NCBI GenBank assembly: GCA_963739385.1 | Contig: CAVUAI010000053.1 | Coordinates: 1-64,000, forward strand | Source: VAZQ01 sp963739385 | Lineage (GTDB): Bacteria; Pseudomonadota; Alphaproteobacteria; Rhizobiales; Xanthobacteraceae | Direction of reading: 5' to 3' | Length of the DNA: 64,000 bases | Shown: in pieces, positions 17,152 to 26,231 of the stretch | Layout of the letters: each line of letters opens with the position of its first letter | Numbering within the stretch: the first letter of the stretch is position 1 | Made by a program: the position numbers and the translations under genes | The notes under the pieces: model-generated | Told to the model about the DNA's origin: nothing | Seen by the model: the letters and a program-made list of their open reading frames with translations, nothing else | The model's database searches: none

Positions 17152-18120
17152 ATGCGGACGCCCCTCACCCTTGCACGGCTGATCGCAATCGTCGCCATTG
17201 CCGCCGTCCCGACGCTGGCGATGGCCCAGTTCAAGCTCGATCCCCGCTACACCGATGCGGACGGCGACATGGTCGCGGACCCGCCGAAGTCGGCGAAGGA
17301 CTGGATCGACCCGCCGGCGCTCGTCTTCGCCTATACGCCGGTCGAGGATCCCGCCGTCTATGCCAAGGTCTGGCAAGGCTTTCTCGATCACCTGGCCAAG
17401 GTCACCGGCAAGAAGGTCGTCTTTTTTCCGGTGCAGTCGAACGCCGCGCAGCTCGAAGCCATGCGCGCAGGACGGCTGCACGTCACCGGATTCAATACCG
17501 GCGCCAATCCTATCGCGGTGGCTTGCGCGGGTTTCGTTCCGTTCGCGATGATGGCGTCGCACGACGGCAAGTTCGGCTACGAGATGGAGATCATCACCTA
17601 TCCCGGCTCCGGGATCGAGAAGGTCGAGGACCTCAAGGGCAAGAAGCTCGCCTTCACCTCGGAGACCTCGAACTCCGGCTACAAGGCGCCCTCCGCACTG
17701 CTGCATGACCAATTCAAGCTGGAGGCCGGCAGGGATTTCGAGCCCGTGTTCTCCGGCAAGCACGACAACTCCGTGCTGGGCGTCGCCAACAAGGACTATC
17801 CGGCGGCGGCGATCGCCAATTCCGTGATGTACCGGATGTTCGCCCGCCATGTCATTGCGCCCAACCAGATCAAGGTCCTCTACAAGTCGCAGACCTTTCC
17901 CACCACCGGCTACGGGCACATCTACAACCTCAAGCCGGAGCTGGCGGCAAAGGTGAGGGAGGCATTCTTCTCCTTCCAGTGGGAGGGCTCGGCGCTGCTC
18001 GAAGAGTTCAAGCACACCGAGCCACCGCAGGAGAAATTCATTCCGATCACGTTCAAGGAGCATTGGGCGGTCGTGCGCGACATCGATCGCGCGCTCGGCG
18101 TGTCGTACGCCTGCAAATAA
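17152..18120 (+). CDS. phnD: Phosphonate/phosphite ABC transporter substrate-binding protein PhnD
   Basis: A 322-residue periplasmic binding protein of the PhnD family. The ATG at 17152 has an AAGAGGA ribosome site; an ATG 15 bases upstream is an alternative. A signal peptide ends near AMAQF. The mature protein has family landmarks including VFAYTPVEDP, the GRLHVTGFNTG segment, LKGKKLAFTSETSNSGY, GKHDNSV and PTTGYGHIY. It should bind phosphonates, phosphite or related phosphate esters outside the inner membrane. It heads phnD-phnC-phnE-phnE, all on one strand, under a four-repeat Pho box. No C-P lyase genes follow, so the substrate fate is not visible here. Confidence 0.92.
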   Translation: MRTPLTLARLIAIVAIAAVPTLAMAQFKLDPRYTDADGDMVADPPKSAKDWIDPPALVFAYTPVEDPAVYAKVWQGFLDHLAKVTGKKVVFFPVQSNAAQLEAMRAGRLHVTGFNTGANPIAVACAGFVPFAMMASHDGKFGYEMEIITYPGSGIEKVEDLKGKKLAFTSETSNSGYKAPSALLHDQFKLEAGRDFEPVFSGKHDNSVLGVANKDYPAAAIANSVMYRMFARHVIAPNQIKVLYKSQTFPTTGYGHIYNLKPELAAKVREAFFSFQWEGSALLEEFKHTEPPQEKFIPITFKEHWAVVRDIDRALGVSYACK

Positions 18121-18135
18121 TGCTACCACTCCTCG

Positions 18136-18969
18136 ATGCTGAGGATTGAAGGCCTCGAGAAGACCTATCGCACGGGGGACCCCGCGCTGCGCGGCGTCTC
18201 GCTCTCCGTCGGCACCGGCGAAATCATCGGACTGATCGGGCCCTCCGGCGCCGGCAAGTCGACGCTGATCCGCTGCGTCAATCGCCTGGTCGAGCCCAAC
18301 GGCGGCAAGGTCTTTCTCGGAGAGACGGAGATCACGAGTCTCGGGCAGCGCGACCTGCGACGGGTCAGGCGGCACATCGGCATGATCTTTCAGGAATTCG
18401 CCCTGGTCGAGCGGCTCACGGTGATGGAGAACGTGCTCTCCGGGCGGCTCGGCTATGTCGGCTTCTGGGCAAGCTGGTTCCGGCGCTTCGCGCCCGATGA
18501 CATTGCAAAAGCGTTTGCGCTGCTCGACCGCGTCGGATTGACGGAGCACGTGGACAAGCGCGCGGACGCTTTGTCCGGCGGGCAGCGCCAGCGCATCGGC
18601 ATCGCCCGCGCTCTGATCCAGGGACCGAAGCTGCTGCTGGTCGACGAGCCGACGGCGAGCCTCGATCCGAAGACCTCCCGGCAGGTGATGCGGCTGCTGA
18701 TCGAAGTCTGCGTCGAGCGCGGCCTCGCCGCCATCGTCAACATCCACGACGTCGGACTGGCGCAAATGTTTCTGCGCCGGATCGTCGGGCTGCGGGCCGG
18801 CGCCGTGGTCTATGACGGCCCTGCCGAGGGCCTCAGCGCGGACGTGCTCACCACCATCTACGGCGAAGAGGACTGGACCAAGACCGCGGCCAGGGACGAC
18901 GACGACCACGTCGGGCCGGGCGACCTCACGCTCGAGGCGGAGCGGCGCATCACCGCCGGCGCCGCATGA
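18136..18969 (+). CDS. phnC: Phosphonate ABC transporter ATP-binding protein PhnC
   Basis: ATPase subunit of the phosphonate-type importer, 277 residues. Walker A is GPSGAGKST (35-43), the signature is LSGGQRQR, Walker B is LLLVDEPTASLD, and a switch His lies in NIHDVGLAQ. The start ATG at 18136 is 15 bases after the phnD stop, and its TGA overlaps the ATG of the first permease gene (ATGA). The protein carries an unusual acidic tail (RDDDDHVGPGD and beyond) after the normal end of the family. It works at the cytoplasmic face with the two PhnE-type permeases encoded downstream. Confidence 0.94.
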   Translation: MLRIEGLEKTYRTGDPALRGVSLSVGTGEIIGLIGPSGAGKSTLIRCVNRLVEPNGGKVFLGETEITSLGQRDLRRVRRHIGMIFQEFALVERLTVMENVLSGRLGYVGFWASWFRRFAPDDIAKAFALLDRVGLTEHVDKRADALSGGQRQRIGIARALIQGPKLLLVDEPTASLDPKTSRQVMRLLIEVCVERGLAAIVNIHDVGLAQMFLRRIVGLRAGAVVYDGPAEGLSADVLTTIYGEEDWTKTAARDDDDHVGPGDLTLEAERRITAGAA

Positions 18970-19781
18970 GCGCAGTGCCGGGGGCGGCCGCGGATCGGCG
19001 CCGCTGGCGCCCTCCCCCCTTGATCGCGGATGCACGGCTGAGATGGGGGCTCGCCCTCGCGGCGCTTGCCTATCTGGTGGTCGGCATCGGCACCGTCGAC
19101 GTCAATTGGGCGCGGGTGTCGGAGGGCATTCCCCGCGCCGCCCGCCTGCTGTCGGGCTTCCTGGTGCCGAATTTCAGCTCGCGGTGGGACGACATCGTCG
19201 GGGGAATGATCGAGAGCCTCACGATGACGGTCACGTCGACCGTGGCCGGCATCGCACTGTCGGTGCCGTTCGCGCTGGGAGCTGCGCGCAATCTTGCGCC
19301 GGCGTGGCTTTATCTCTGCTGCCGGGGGGTCATCGCCCTCGCGCGCGCTTTTCAGGAAATCATCATCGCGATCTTCTTCGTGGCGATGTTCGGCTTCGGC
19401 CCGCTTGCCGGCTTTCTCACGCTGTCGCTGTCGACCATCGGCTTTCTCGGCAAGCTTCTGGCCGACGACATCGAGGAAGCCGACCATTCGCAGATGGAGG
19501 CGGTGCGTGCGACCGGCGCATCCTGGTGGCAGCTGGTGACCTGGGGCATCGCGCCGCAGGTGGCGCCGCGCCTCGTCGGCCTGTCGCTCTACCGGCTGGA
19601 CATCAATTTCCGGGAATCGGCGGTCGTCGGCATCGTCGGCGCGGGCGGCATCGGAGCCACGCTCCACACCGCGCTCGACCGCTACGAGTTCGACGCCGCC
19701 GCGGCCATTCTCATTCTCATCATCGGGATCGTGATGGCCTGCGAATATGCCTCCAGCTTCATTCGCCGCTGGATCCAGTGA
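18966..19781 (+). CDS. phnE: Phosphonate ABC transporter permease PhnE, first copy
   Basis: An inner-membrane permease of 271 residues with about six hydrophobic segments. The cytoplasmic EAA loop, which contacts the ATPase, is EAVRATGASWW (178-188) followed by IAPQV. It overlaps phnC by ATGA at its start and the second permease by a single base at its end (TGATG at 19779-19783), so the operon is tightly coupled. Two different permease genes in a row, rather than one homodimeric PhnE, suggest a heterodimeric channel, as in PhnE1/PhnE2 or the phosphite Ptx-type systems. Substrate specificity between phosphonate and phosphite cannot be decided from sequence. Confidence 0.92.
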   Translation: MSAVPGAAADRRRWRPPPLIADARLRWGLALAALAYLVVGIGTVDVNWARVSEGIPRAARLLSGFLVPNFSSRWDDIVGGMIESLTMTVTSTVAGIALSVPFALGAARNLAPAWLYLCCRGVIALARAFQEIIIAIFFVAMFGFGPLAGFLTLSLSTIGFLGKLLADDIEEADHSQMEAVRATGASWWQLVTWGIAPQVAPRLVGLSLYRLDINFRESAVVGIVGAGGIGATLHTALDRYEFDAAAAILILIIGIVMACEYASSFIRRWIQ

Positions 19782-20599
19782 TGCCCGTGCTCGTGCGCTC
19801 CGACGGAGACCGGTCCTGGCGCCACCTCACGCCGGGCAGCGAGCTGCTGCGCTTCCTCGGCTGGCTCGCATTGGTGGCGCTCACGGTGTTCTGCTGGCGG
19901 GTCATGACCGCGGACACGATCTGGGCCTTCGTCGAAAGCGCGCCGCAGCAGGCGGCCGACATCTTCGGACGCATGCTGCCGCCGCGCTGGTCCTATGCCG
20001 GCCGGTTGTGGCGCCCGTTGTGGGACACGATCAATATCGCGACTTTGGGCACGCTGCTGGCGATCATCCTGGGGGCGCCGATCGCATTTCTCGCCGCGCG
20101 CAACACGACGCCGAGCGTCGCGTTTGTTCGTCCGGTCGCGCTGCTGATCATCGTGGCGTCGCGTTCCATCAACGCGCTGATCTGGGGTCTCGTCCTGGTG
20201 ACGATTCTCGGTCCCGGCGTCCTCGCCGGGATCATCGCCATTGCGCTGCGCTCGATCGGCTTCGTCGGCAAGCTGCTGTACGAGGCGATCGAGGAGATCG
20301 ACGAGAGCCAGGTCGAGGCCATCCGCGCCACCGGCGCGAGCCCGCCCCAGGTCATGATCTACGGCATCGTGCCTCAGATCATGCCGACCTTCGCGTCGAT
20401 CGGCGTATTCCGTTGGGACATCAACATCCGCGAATCCACGGTGCTGGGCCTGGTCGGCGCCGGCGGCCTCGGGCTGGCGCTCGAATCCTCGCTCAATGTC
20501 CTGGCGTGGCCGCAGGTGACGATGATCCTGCTGATGATCCTCGCCACGGTGATCCTCAGCGAATGGGTCGCGGCGCGCGTGCGCAGGAGCATCATCTGA
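19781..20599 (+). CDS. phnE: Phosphonate ABC transporter permease PhnE, second copy
   Basis: A second inner-membrane permease, 272 residues, starting at the ATG that shares its A with the stop of the preceding gene. About six hydrophobic segments are visible. The EAA loop is EAIRATGASPP (179-189), followed by VPQIMPTF. It is related to but clearly distinct from the first permease, for example in its N-terminal cytoplasmic stretch. It ends the phnDCEE operon; the 88 bases after it contain no obvious T-tract terminator and the next gene is convergent. With PhnC and PhnD it should form a complete importer. Confidence 0.92.
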   Translation: MPVLVRSDGDRSWRHLTPGSELLRFLGWLALVALTVFCWRVMTADTIWAFVESAPQQAADIFGRMLPPRWSYAGRLWRPLWDTINIATLGTLLAIILGAPIAFLAARNTTPSVAFVRPVALLIIVASRSINALIWGLVLVTILGPGVLAGIIAIALRSIGFVGKLLYEAIEEIDESQVEAIRATGASPPQVMIYGIVPQIMPTFASIGVFRWDINIRESTVLGLVGAGGLGLALESSLNVLAWPQVTMILLMILATVILSEWVAARVRRSII

Positions 20600-20687
20600 T
20601 TTCGCCCGACCGGCGGGATGGGCCGCGCGGCAAGCCGCCCGCGTCCCCTGCTCAGATCCTCCGGCGAAGCCTTGGCCCGCCATCCCG

Positions 20688-21779
20688 TCACGGCAGTTCC
20701 GAATTTTCCCGGCACGGCGGCGGCGACGTCACATCGGTCGGCGCGAGCGATGGAAGCGGCGCGGGCGGCGGCAGCGCCGTGCCGCGCAGCGCCAGAACGA
20801 GCTCGCGCGCGCCGAGGATCATGACCGACAGCGCGAACGGGACGATGTAGTACAGCAGCCGGAACAGCAGCAGGCCGGCAACGACCTCTTCCTTGTCGAA
20901 CTGCCACAGCGCCACCAGCATGGCGGCGTCGAACACGCCGATCCCTCCCGGCGCATGGCTGGCAAAGCCGAGCAACGTCGCGGAAACGAAGATCACCGCC
21001 AGCGTGACGAAGCCGATATTGGGCTCGTCCGGCAGCAGCGTGTACATGGCGAGCGCGCAGAACGCGAGGTCGACGATACCGATTGCGATCTGCAGCAGCG
21101 TCAGCGGGCCGCCCGGCAAGGTCACGCTCCACCCCTCGCGCCCGACGACGCGGGGGCGTTGCCACACCCAGATCACGTAGAGCGTCAGCAGGGCCAGGAT
21201 CACGAATGCGCCGGCGCGGTTGAGCCATGCCGGCAACTGGTCGATGGCAGTGGCAGCGAGCGGGGCATAGGCAATCCCCAGCCCAAGCACGGTGGCATTG
21301 CCCAGCCAGAAGGTCAGCCCGGCGACGAAGCAGATCTTGGCCACCTCGATGGCATTGAGGCCCCACGCCGAATAGACGCGGTAGCGCACCGCGCCGCCGG
21401 TCAGGACGCTCGCCCCCACATTGTGGCCGACGGAATAGCTGGTGAAGCCGGCGAGCGCCGCCACCCGATACGGCACTTCGTTGCGTCCGATCGTGCGCAG
21501 CGCGAACAGGTCATAGAATGTGAGCGTGAAGTATCCGCCGGCGACGAAAACGGCGGCGAGCGCGACGTTGCGCCAATCCGTCGTCAGCAGCGCCTCGACG
21601 ACCTCCGGGCCGTCGATGGTGTGGAGGATGCGATAGAGCACCACGGCCGCAACGGCGATGATGGTGATGCTGACAACGACTCCAACCCGATGCCACCCGA
21701 CCTTCCGGTCGCAAAACAGCGCCGCCCGATGCAGCGCATCGAGCACCGCCTGCCCACGACCCTCTGATCTCGGCTCCAT
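20688..21779 (-). CDS. Lysylphosphatidylglycerol synthetase/flippase-like membrane protein
   Basis: A 363-residue polytopic membrane protein of the PF03706 (UPF0104) type, the flippase-like domain found in MprF. About eight hydrophobic segments are visible; the region TSYSVGHNVGASVLTGGAVRYR and the SHAPGGIGVFDAAML motif are characteristic. The catalytic aminoacyl transfer domain of MprF is absent, so it may flip or sense a lipid rather than make one. The start at 21779 (MEPRSEGRG) is the best of several; the frame is open further upstream but that part looks non-coding. It faces the hydrolase gene at 22108 across a 328-base gap in which I see no recognisable site. It converges with the phn operon. 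Confidence 0.82.
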   Translation of the reverse strand: MEPRSEGRGQAVLDALHRAALFCDRKVGWHRVGVVVSITIIAVAAVVLYRILHTIDGPEVVEALLTTDWRNVALAAVFVAGGYFTLTFYDLFALRTIGRNEVPYRVAALAGFTSYSVGHNVGASVLTGGAVRYRVYSAWGLNAIEVAKICFVAGLTFWLGNATVLGLGIAYAPLAATAIDQLPAWLNRAGAFVILALLTLYVIWVWQRPRVVGREGWSVTLPGGPLTLLQIAIGIVDLAFCALAMYTLLPDEPNIGFVTLAVIFVSATLLGFASHAPGGIGVFDAAMLVALWQFDKEEVVAGLLLFRLLYYIVPFALSVMILGARELVLALRGTALPPPAPLPSLAPTDVTSPPPCRENSELP

Positions 21780-22107
21780 CCGTCGATCCGTTACGCAATC
21801 CCGCGAGGTCCGTAGTCCCCATATCGTCGTTGCAGCGCCGGATTTCCAATCCTTGCGTTGCAATTTCCCCCCTGGGCCGACGGCGCAAGCCGGTGGGCGG
21901 CAACGACTAGCAAAACTCGCGAACGCGCGCGAGGCCTCGACCTGCGGCACGTCCGCTTGCGCGATTGGCGCGCCGGATGCCCCATCTGCAGGTCCCCGTG
22001 GCGATCTGTTGTGGCGGTCTGATAAGGTCGCGGCCGGCTTGGCCGCCGGACTCCGCGCGCCCGTGCCCTGACCGGGCCATCGCGCGCCGAAAATTTGGGA
22101 GAACGCC

Positions 22108-23170
22108 ATGACACCGAACTTGCCGCCGCCCGACCATGCGCTCGCACGCCGTACCGTGCTCAAGGGAGCGGGCGCCAGCGTCGGGGTCGGGATCGTGTCG
22201 GATTCTTGTTGCCCCGGCGCAGGCGCAGACCAGCAGCGTCGAACCCGCGGCGACGAGCGGGGGCCCGATCTGGAGCGCCGAATACTGGGCCAGGAAGGGC
22301 GACGTGGCGCTCAACCTCTGGCGCAAGCGCGTGGGCGCCCCGACGCCGGGCGAGCCACCGCTCCCCGTGCTGTTCCTGGTGCACGGCTCCTCCAACTCCA
22401 CGCGCTCCTCCTTCGACCTCGCGGTGCCGGGCAAGGGCGAGTATTCGCTCATGAATGTGTTCGCGCGTTACGGCTACGACGTGTGGACGATGGACCACGA
22501 TGGCTACGGCCATTCCGGCAGCTCGGGAAACAATTCCGACATCGCCAGCAGCGTCGAGGACCTCAAGGCCGCGATCCCGGTGGCGGCGGCGGAAAGCGGA
22601 CAGGCAAAGATGCATTTCTACGGCACCTCGTCGGGCGCCATCCGCGCCGCGGCATTCGCCCAGGTGCAGCCGGAACGGGTCGACCGGCTGGTGCTGGTCG
22701 CCTTCACCTACAAGGGCACCGGCGCGCCGGAGATCGGCAACCGGACGCGCCAGGTCGACCTCTACCGCAACAACAATCGCCGCAAGCGCGACGCCGCTAT
22801 GATCCGCTCGATCTTCACGCGCGACGGCCACGCATCGAGCTACGATCCGGCGGTGCCCGAAGCGATCGCGGCGGTGGAGCTCAAGTTCGGCGACCAGGTG
22901 CCGACCGGGACCTATCTCGACATGGCAGCCAACCTGCCGCTGGTCGATCCCAGGAAGGTGCTCTCCCCGGTGCTCATGATCCGCGGCGAGCACGACGGCA
23001 ATTCCACCACCGAGGATCTGCTGGACTTCTACCGGCAACTGCCGAACGGCGACCGCCAGTTCGTGATCCTGCCGCACACCGCGCACAGCCCGGGCTACAG
23101 CAACAACCGGCATCTGCTCTGGTATGCGACGCGCAATTTCCTCGCCGCCCCCACGCCGGTCGCGAGCTGA
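22108..23170 (+). pseudogene. Tat-exported alpha/beta hydrolase, frameshifted
   Basis: The ATG at 22108 (GGGAG site) begins a good twin-arginine signal, HALARRTVLKGAGASVGVG, but after about 30 codons the frame is lost. From about 22201 the next frame continues the signal as ILVAPAQAQTSS and then encodes a full alpha/beta hydrolase: LVHGSSNSTRS, MDHDGYGHSG, the YGTSSGA nucleophile elbow (Ser), RGEHDGN and the PHTAHSPGY histidine. The total is 1063 bases, one more than a multiple of three, so removing a single base (for example one G near 22200) would restore about 353 codons. An alternative start at 22136 would give an unframed protein without a sensible signal. It may be a real mutation or a sequence error. 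Confidence 0.78.
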
Positions 23171-23184
23171 CGACTGCATCGCGG

Positions 23185-24483
23185 CTACACCGCTTCGTTC
23201 TCCAGCTCCTCGCCGAGCGCGACCGGGTGCACCATGGCCTCATGCAGCTTGGCGGCGTCAAGCTCGCCCTCCCAGCGGCTGATGACGATGGTGGCGACGC
23301 CATTGCCGACGAGGTTGGTCAGCGCCCGGCATTCGCTCATGAACTTGTCGATGCCGAGCAGAATGGCGAGTGACTGGATCGGGATGTCGGGCACGATCTC
23401 GAGCGTCGCCGCGAGCGTCACGAAGCCCGCGCCGGTCACGCCTGACGCCCCTTTCGAGGTGATCATGGCGATGGCGAGGATGCCGAGCTCCTGGGTGATG
23501 GTCAGCGGCGTATTGGTCGCCTGCGCGAGGAACAGCGTGGCGAGCGTCATATAGATATTGGTGCCGTCGAGATTGAAGCTGTAGCCGGTCGGGATCACCA
23601 GACCCACCACCGATTTCGAGGCCCCGAGGCGCTGCATCTTCTGGATCATGTGCGGCAACACCGTCTCCGACGAGCTGGTGCCGAGCACGATCAGCAGTTC
23701 ATCCTTGATGTAGGCGAGGAAGCGCAGGATGGAGAAGCCGGCAAAGCGCGCAATCGTGCCGAGCACGAGCAGCACGAACAGGACGCTGGTGAGATAGAAG
23801 GTGGCGATCAATTCGACCAGGTTCACGAGCGAGCCCACGCCGTAGGCGCCGACCGTGAAAGCCATGGCGCCGAACGCCCCGACCGGCGCCGCGCGCACGA
23901 TGATCGCGATCATGCCGAAGAAGATCTTCGCCATCGCCTCGATGACGGCGTTGATGCGTTCGCCCAATTCGCCCAGGCGCGCAATGGCGAAGCCGGTGAG
24001 GATTGATATCAGCAGGATCTGCAGGAGGTCGCCCTTGGCGAAGGCGCCGATGAAGGTTTCGGGGATGATCGCCAGCAGATGGGCGACCAGGCCCTCCTCC
24101 TGGGCGCGATGAACGTAGCTTGCAACCGCCTTGGGATCGAGAGTCGACGGATCGATGTTGAAGCCCTTGCCGGGCTCGAGCAGCTCCCCGACCAGAAGTC
24201 CGAGCCCGAGCGCCAGCGTCGACACCGCCTCGAAATAGAACAGCGTCTTGATCCCGACACGGCCGACCTTTTTGAGGTCGCGCATCGAGCCGATGCCGTG
24301 CACGACCGTGCAGAAGATGACCGGCCCGATCATCATCTTGATGAGCGAGATGAAGCCGTCGCCGAGCGGCTTGAGGGCGACCGCCGTGTCGGGGAAGAAA
24401 TGCCCGATCAGGACGCCGACCGCGATGGCGATGAGCACCTGAACGTAGAGAATGGTGTACCAGGGGCGCGCGGATTTGCTCAT
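23185..24483 (-). CDS. dctA: C4-dicarboxylate:cation symporter DctA
   Basis: A 432-residue inner-membrane symporter of the DAACS family that imports succinate, fumarate and malate with sodium or protons. About eight membrane segments and the family signatures are present: the serine-rich GTSSSETVLPHM hairpin, GYSFNLDGT, and the SGVTGAGFVTL and GIDKFMSECRALTNLVGNGVAT segments. The length is typical. It begins at the ATG at 24483, 30 bases downstream of the end of btuD on the same strand, so read-through from the cobalamin operon is possible. No dctB/dctD regulators are near. The 5' region shows no obvious sigma-54 site, but the space is very short. Confidence 0.93.
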   Translation of the reverse strand: MSKSARPWYTILYVQVLIAIAVGVLIGHFFPDTAVALKPLGDGFISLIKMMIGPVIFCTVVHGIGSMRDLKKVGRVGIKTLFYFEAVSTLALGLGLLVGELLEPGKGFNIDPSTLDPKAVASYVHRAQEEGLVAHLLAIIPETFIGAFAKGDLLQILLISILTGFAIARLGELGERINAVIEAMAKIFFGMIAIIVRAAPVGAFGAMAFTVGAYGVGSLVNLVELIATFYLTSVLFVLLVLGTIARFAGFSILRFLAYIKDELLIVLGTSSSETVLPHMIQKMQRLGASKSVVGLVIPTGYSFNLDGTNIYMTLATLFLAQATNTPLTITQELGILAIAMITSKGASGVTGAGFVTLAATLEIVPDIPIQSLAILLGIDKFMSECRALTNLVGNGVATIVISRWEGELDAAKLHEAMVHPVALGEELENEAV

Positions 24484-24513
24484 GGGGTCAGGCCTGCCAG
24501 GAAAGGCATTCGA

Positions 24514-25254
24514 TCATCTCACACGAAGGAGGCGGCCAAAAGACGTTTGCAGCCGCTCGAAGCTCACCCCGAACGCCTCGTCGAGACGTGAATCGTCGAA
24601 CACATCCGGTGCCCGGCCGTGAGCGACGATGCGTCCACGGTCCATCACGATGACCTGGTCGAAGAAACGGAAGGCAAGCTCGAGATCGTGCATCACGACG
24701 AGGGACAACCGATCAGTCGCGCGCCCTACCAGCGCTTGCACCACCTCCATGCGATGCCTGATGTCGAGGCTGGCCGCCGGCTCGTCCGCCAGCAGGACCG
24801 GCGGATCGACCGCCAGCACCATGGCGAGCAGCACACGCGCGCGCTCGCCGCCCGATAGCGTGGACCAACGTCGCCCGCGCAGGTTTCCAAGCTCGAAGCC
24901 GGCGATGACGCGTTCGACCGCGACGACGCCTTCACCACCGGTCCGTTCCGCGCCGAGCCGGACCAGCTCCGTGACCCTGAGATCCCAATGCGGTTCGAAA
25001 TGCTGCGGCAGGTAACCGATGTGTCGGGCGCGCGCCGCATGCGGGAGCAGCGCGAGATCCTGGGCGTCGATGCGAACCTGCCCTTCGGTCGGCCGTTCAA
25101 GTCCGGCCAGCGTCTTCAGCAGCATCGACTTGCCGGCTCCGTTGGGACCAATGACGGCGACCGCAGTGCCGGGCTTGAGCGCGAGCGACACCCCCGCGAG
25201 CAGCGTGGCGCCGCCGCGCCGGAGCACCAGGCCATCGGCGGACACAGTCGTCAT
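24514..25254 (-). CDS. btuD: Cobalamin ABC transporter ATP-binding protein BtuD
   Basis: A 246-residue ABC ATPase of the FecE/BtuD class. Walker A is GPNGAGKS (36-43), Q-loop YLPQHF, signature LSGGERARV, Walker B LLADEPAASLD and a switch His in VVMHDLELAF. The ATG at 25254 overlaps the btuC stop by ATGA. It is the last gene of an operon headed by a cobalamin riboswitch, which is why I assign B12 rather than heme or siderophore transport. It should energise import through the BtuC dimer at the cytoplasmic face. Iron-complex specificity is the main alternative. Confidence 0.88.
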   Translation of the reverse strand: MTTVSADGLVLRRGGATLLAGVSLALKPGTAVAVIGPNGAGKSMLLKTLAGLERPTEGQVRIDAQDLALLPHAARARHIGYLPQHFEPHWDLRVTELVRLGAERTGGEGVVAVERVIAGFELGNLRGRRWSTLSGGERARVLLAMVLAVDPPVLLADEPAASLDIRHRMEVVQALVGRATDRLSLVVMHDLELAFRFFDQVIVMDRGRIVAHGRAPDVFDDSRLDEAFGVSFERLQTSFGRLLRVR

Positions 25255-26231
25255 GCGCGCAGCCTGCGGGCGAGCAGCACGATGAAAAACGGGCCTCCTG
25301 CGACCGCGGTCACCAGCCCGAGCGGAATTTCGGACGGCGGCAGCAGCGAGCGCGCCAACGCGTCGGCGATGGTGACGATCGCGGCGCCGACGAGTGCCGA
25401 CGCCGGCAGCACAACGCGGTGCAGGGGACCGACCAGCCAGCGCGCGATATGCGGCGCCGCAAGACCGACGAACGCCACCAGGCCCCCGAACGCGACGGCG
25501 GCCGCCACCACCACCGCGCCCGCCAGCACCGCGAGGGTAACGAACCGTTTCACGTCGAGACCGAATGCGAACGCCATGGTCTCCCCCAGTCCGATCAGGT
25601 CGAGGCCGCGCGCGAACAACAGGGTCAGGCCAAGGCACGCCGCCGACAACAGCCCGAGCAGACCGAGCACCGGCCACGTCGGCGTCTGCACGCCGCCCAG
25701 CACCCAGCTCAGCACGATCTGCAAACTCACGGTCTCGTCCGACAGCGCCAGCATGAAGAACGAGCGCAGGGCCCCGAGCACGGCGGCGATGGCCACGCCC
25801 GCAAGCAGTATGCCGGCGGCATCGACGGCGCCGGCAACGCGCGAAACGGCGAGCACCAGGACGGTCGCACCCCAGGCCCCGGCGAATGCAAGCACCGGAA
25901 GCAGCAGGGATTGCGGGATCCCGAGTGGGACGAGCAACGCGATGGTGGCACCCAGCGCCGCTCCGCCAGCCGAGCCGAGCAGGTAGGGTTCCGCCAACGG
26001 ATTTCGAAACACGCCTTGGTATACGGCGCCGCCCAGGCCGAGCAGGACACCCACGAGCGCCGCGGCCAGCACGCGCGGCATCCGCCATTCGACCAGCAGC
26101 CGGCTTCGCAGGTCGCCTTCGCCGGCGAGCGCGCGTGCAAGGTCCACCGGACTTGCCCAGTCATGCCCCGCGCATGCGGCCAGCCCGATCGCGCCGGCAA
26201 GGATGAGCACCAGGACGAGCCAGACCCTCAT
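25251..26231 (-). CDS. btuC: Cobalamin ABC transporter permease BtuC
   Basis: A 326-residue FecCD-type permease with about nine to ten membrane segments. Family landmarks include WRMPRVLAAALVG, GAVYQGVFRNPLAEPYLLG, GALRSFF and the GLAAPHIAR motif near the C-terminus that contacts the ATPase. The ATG at 26231 overlaps the btuF stop (ATGA), and its own stop overlaps btuD (ATGA). Membership in the riboswitch-led operon makes vitamin B12 the most likely substrate. It acts as a homodimer in the inner membrane. Confidence 0.88.
   Translation of the reverse strand: MRVWLVLVLILAGAIGLAACAGHDWASPVDLARALAGEGDLRSRLLVEWRMPRVLAAALVGVLLGLGGAVYQGVFRNPLAEPYLLGSAGGAALGATIALLVPLGIPQSLLLPVLAFAGAWGATVLVLAVSRVAGAVDAAGILLAGVAIAAVLGALRSFFMLALSDETVSLQIVLSWVLGGVQTPTWPVLGLLGLLSAACLGLTLLFARGLDLIGLGETMAFAFGLDVKRFVTLAVLAGAVVVAAAVAFGGLVAFVGLAAPHIARWLVGPLHRVVLPASALVGAAIVTIADALARSLLPPSEIPLGLVTAVAGGPFFIVLLARRLRA

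Noticed and set aside
18812..19780. In-frame extension upstream of the second phnE
   Set aside because: The extension overlaps phnC and the first phnE in another frame; the ATG at 19781 fits the permease family start and the TGATG coupling.
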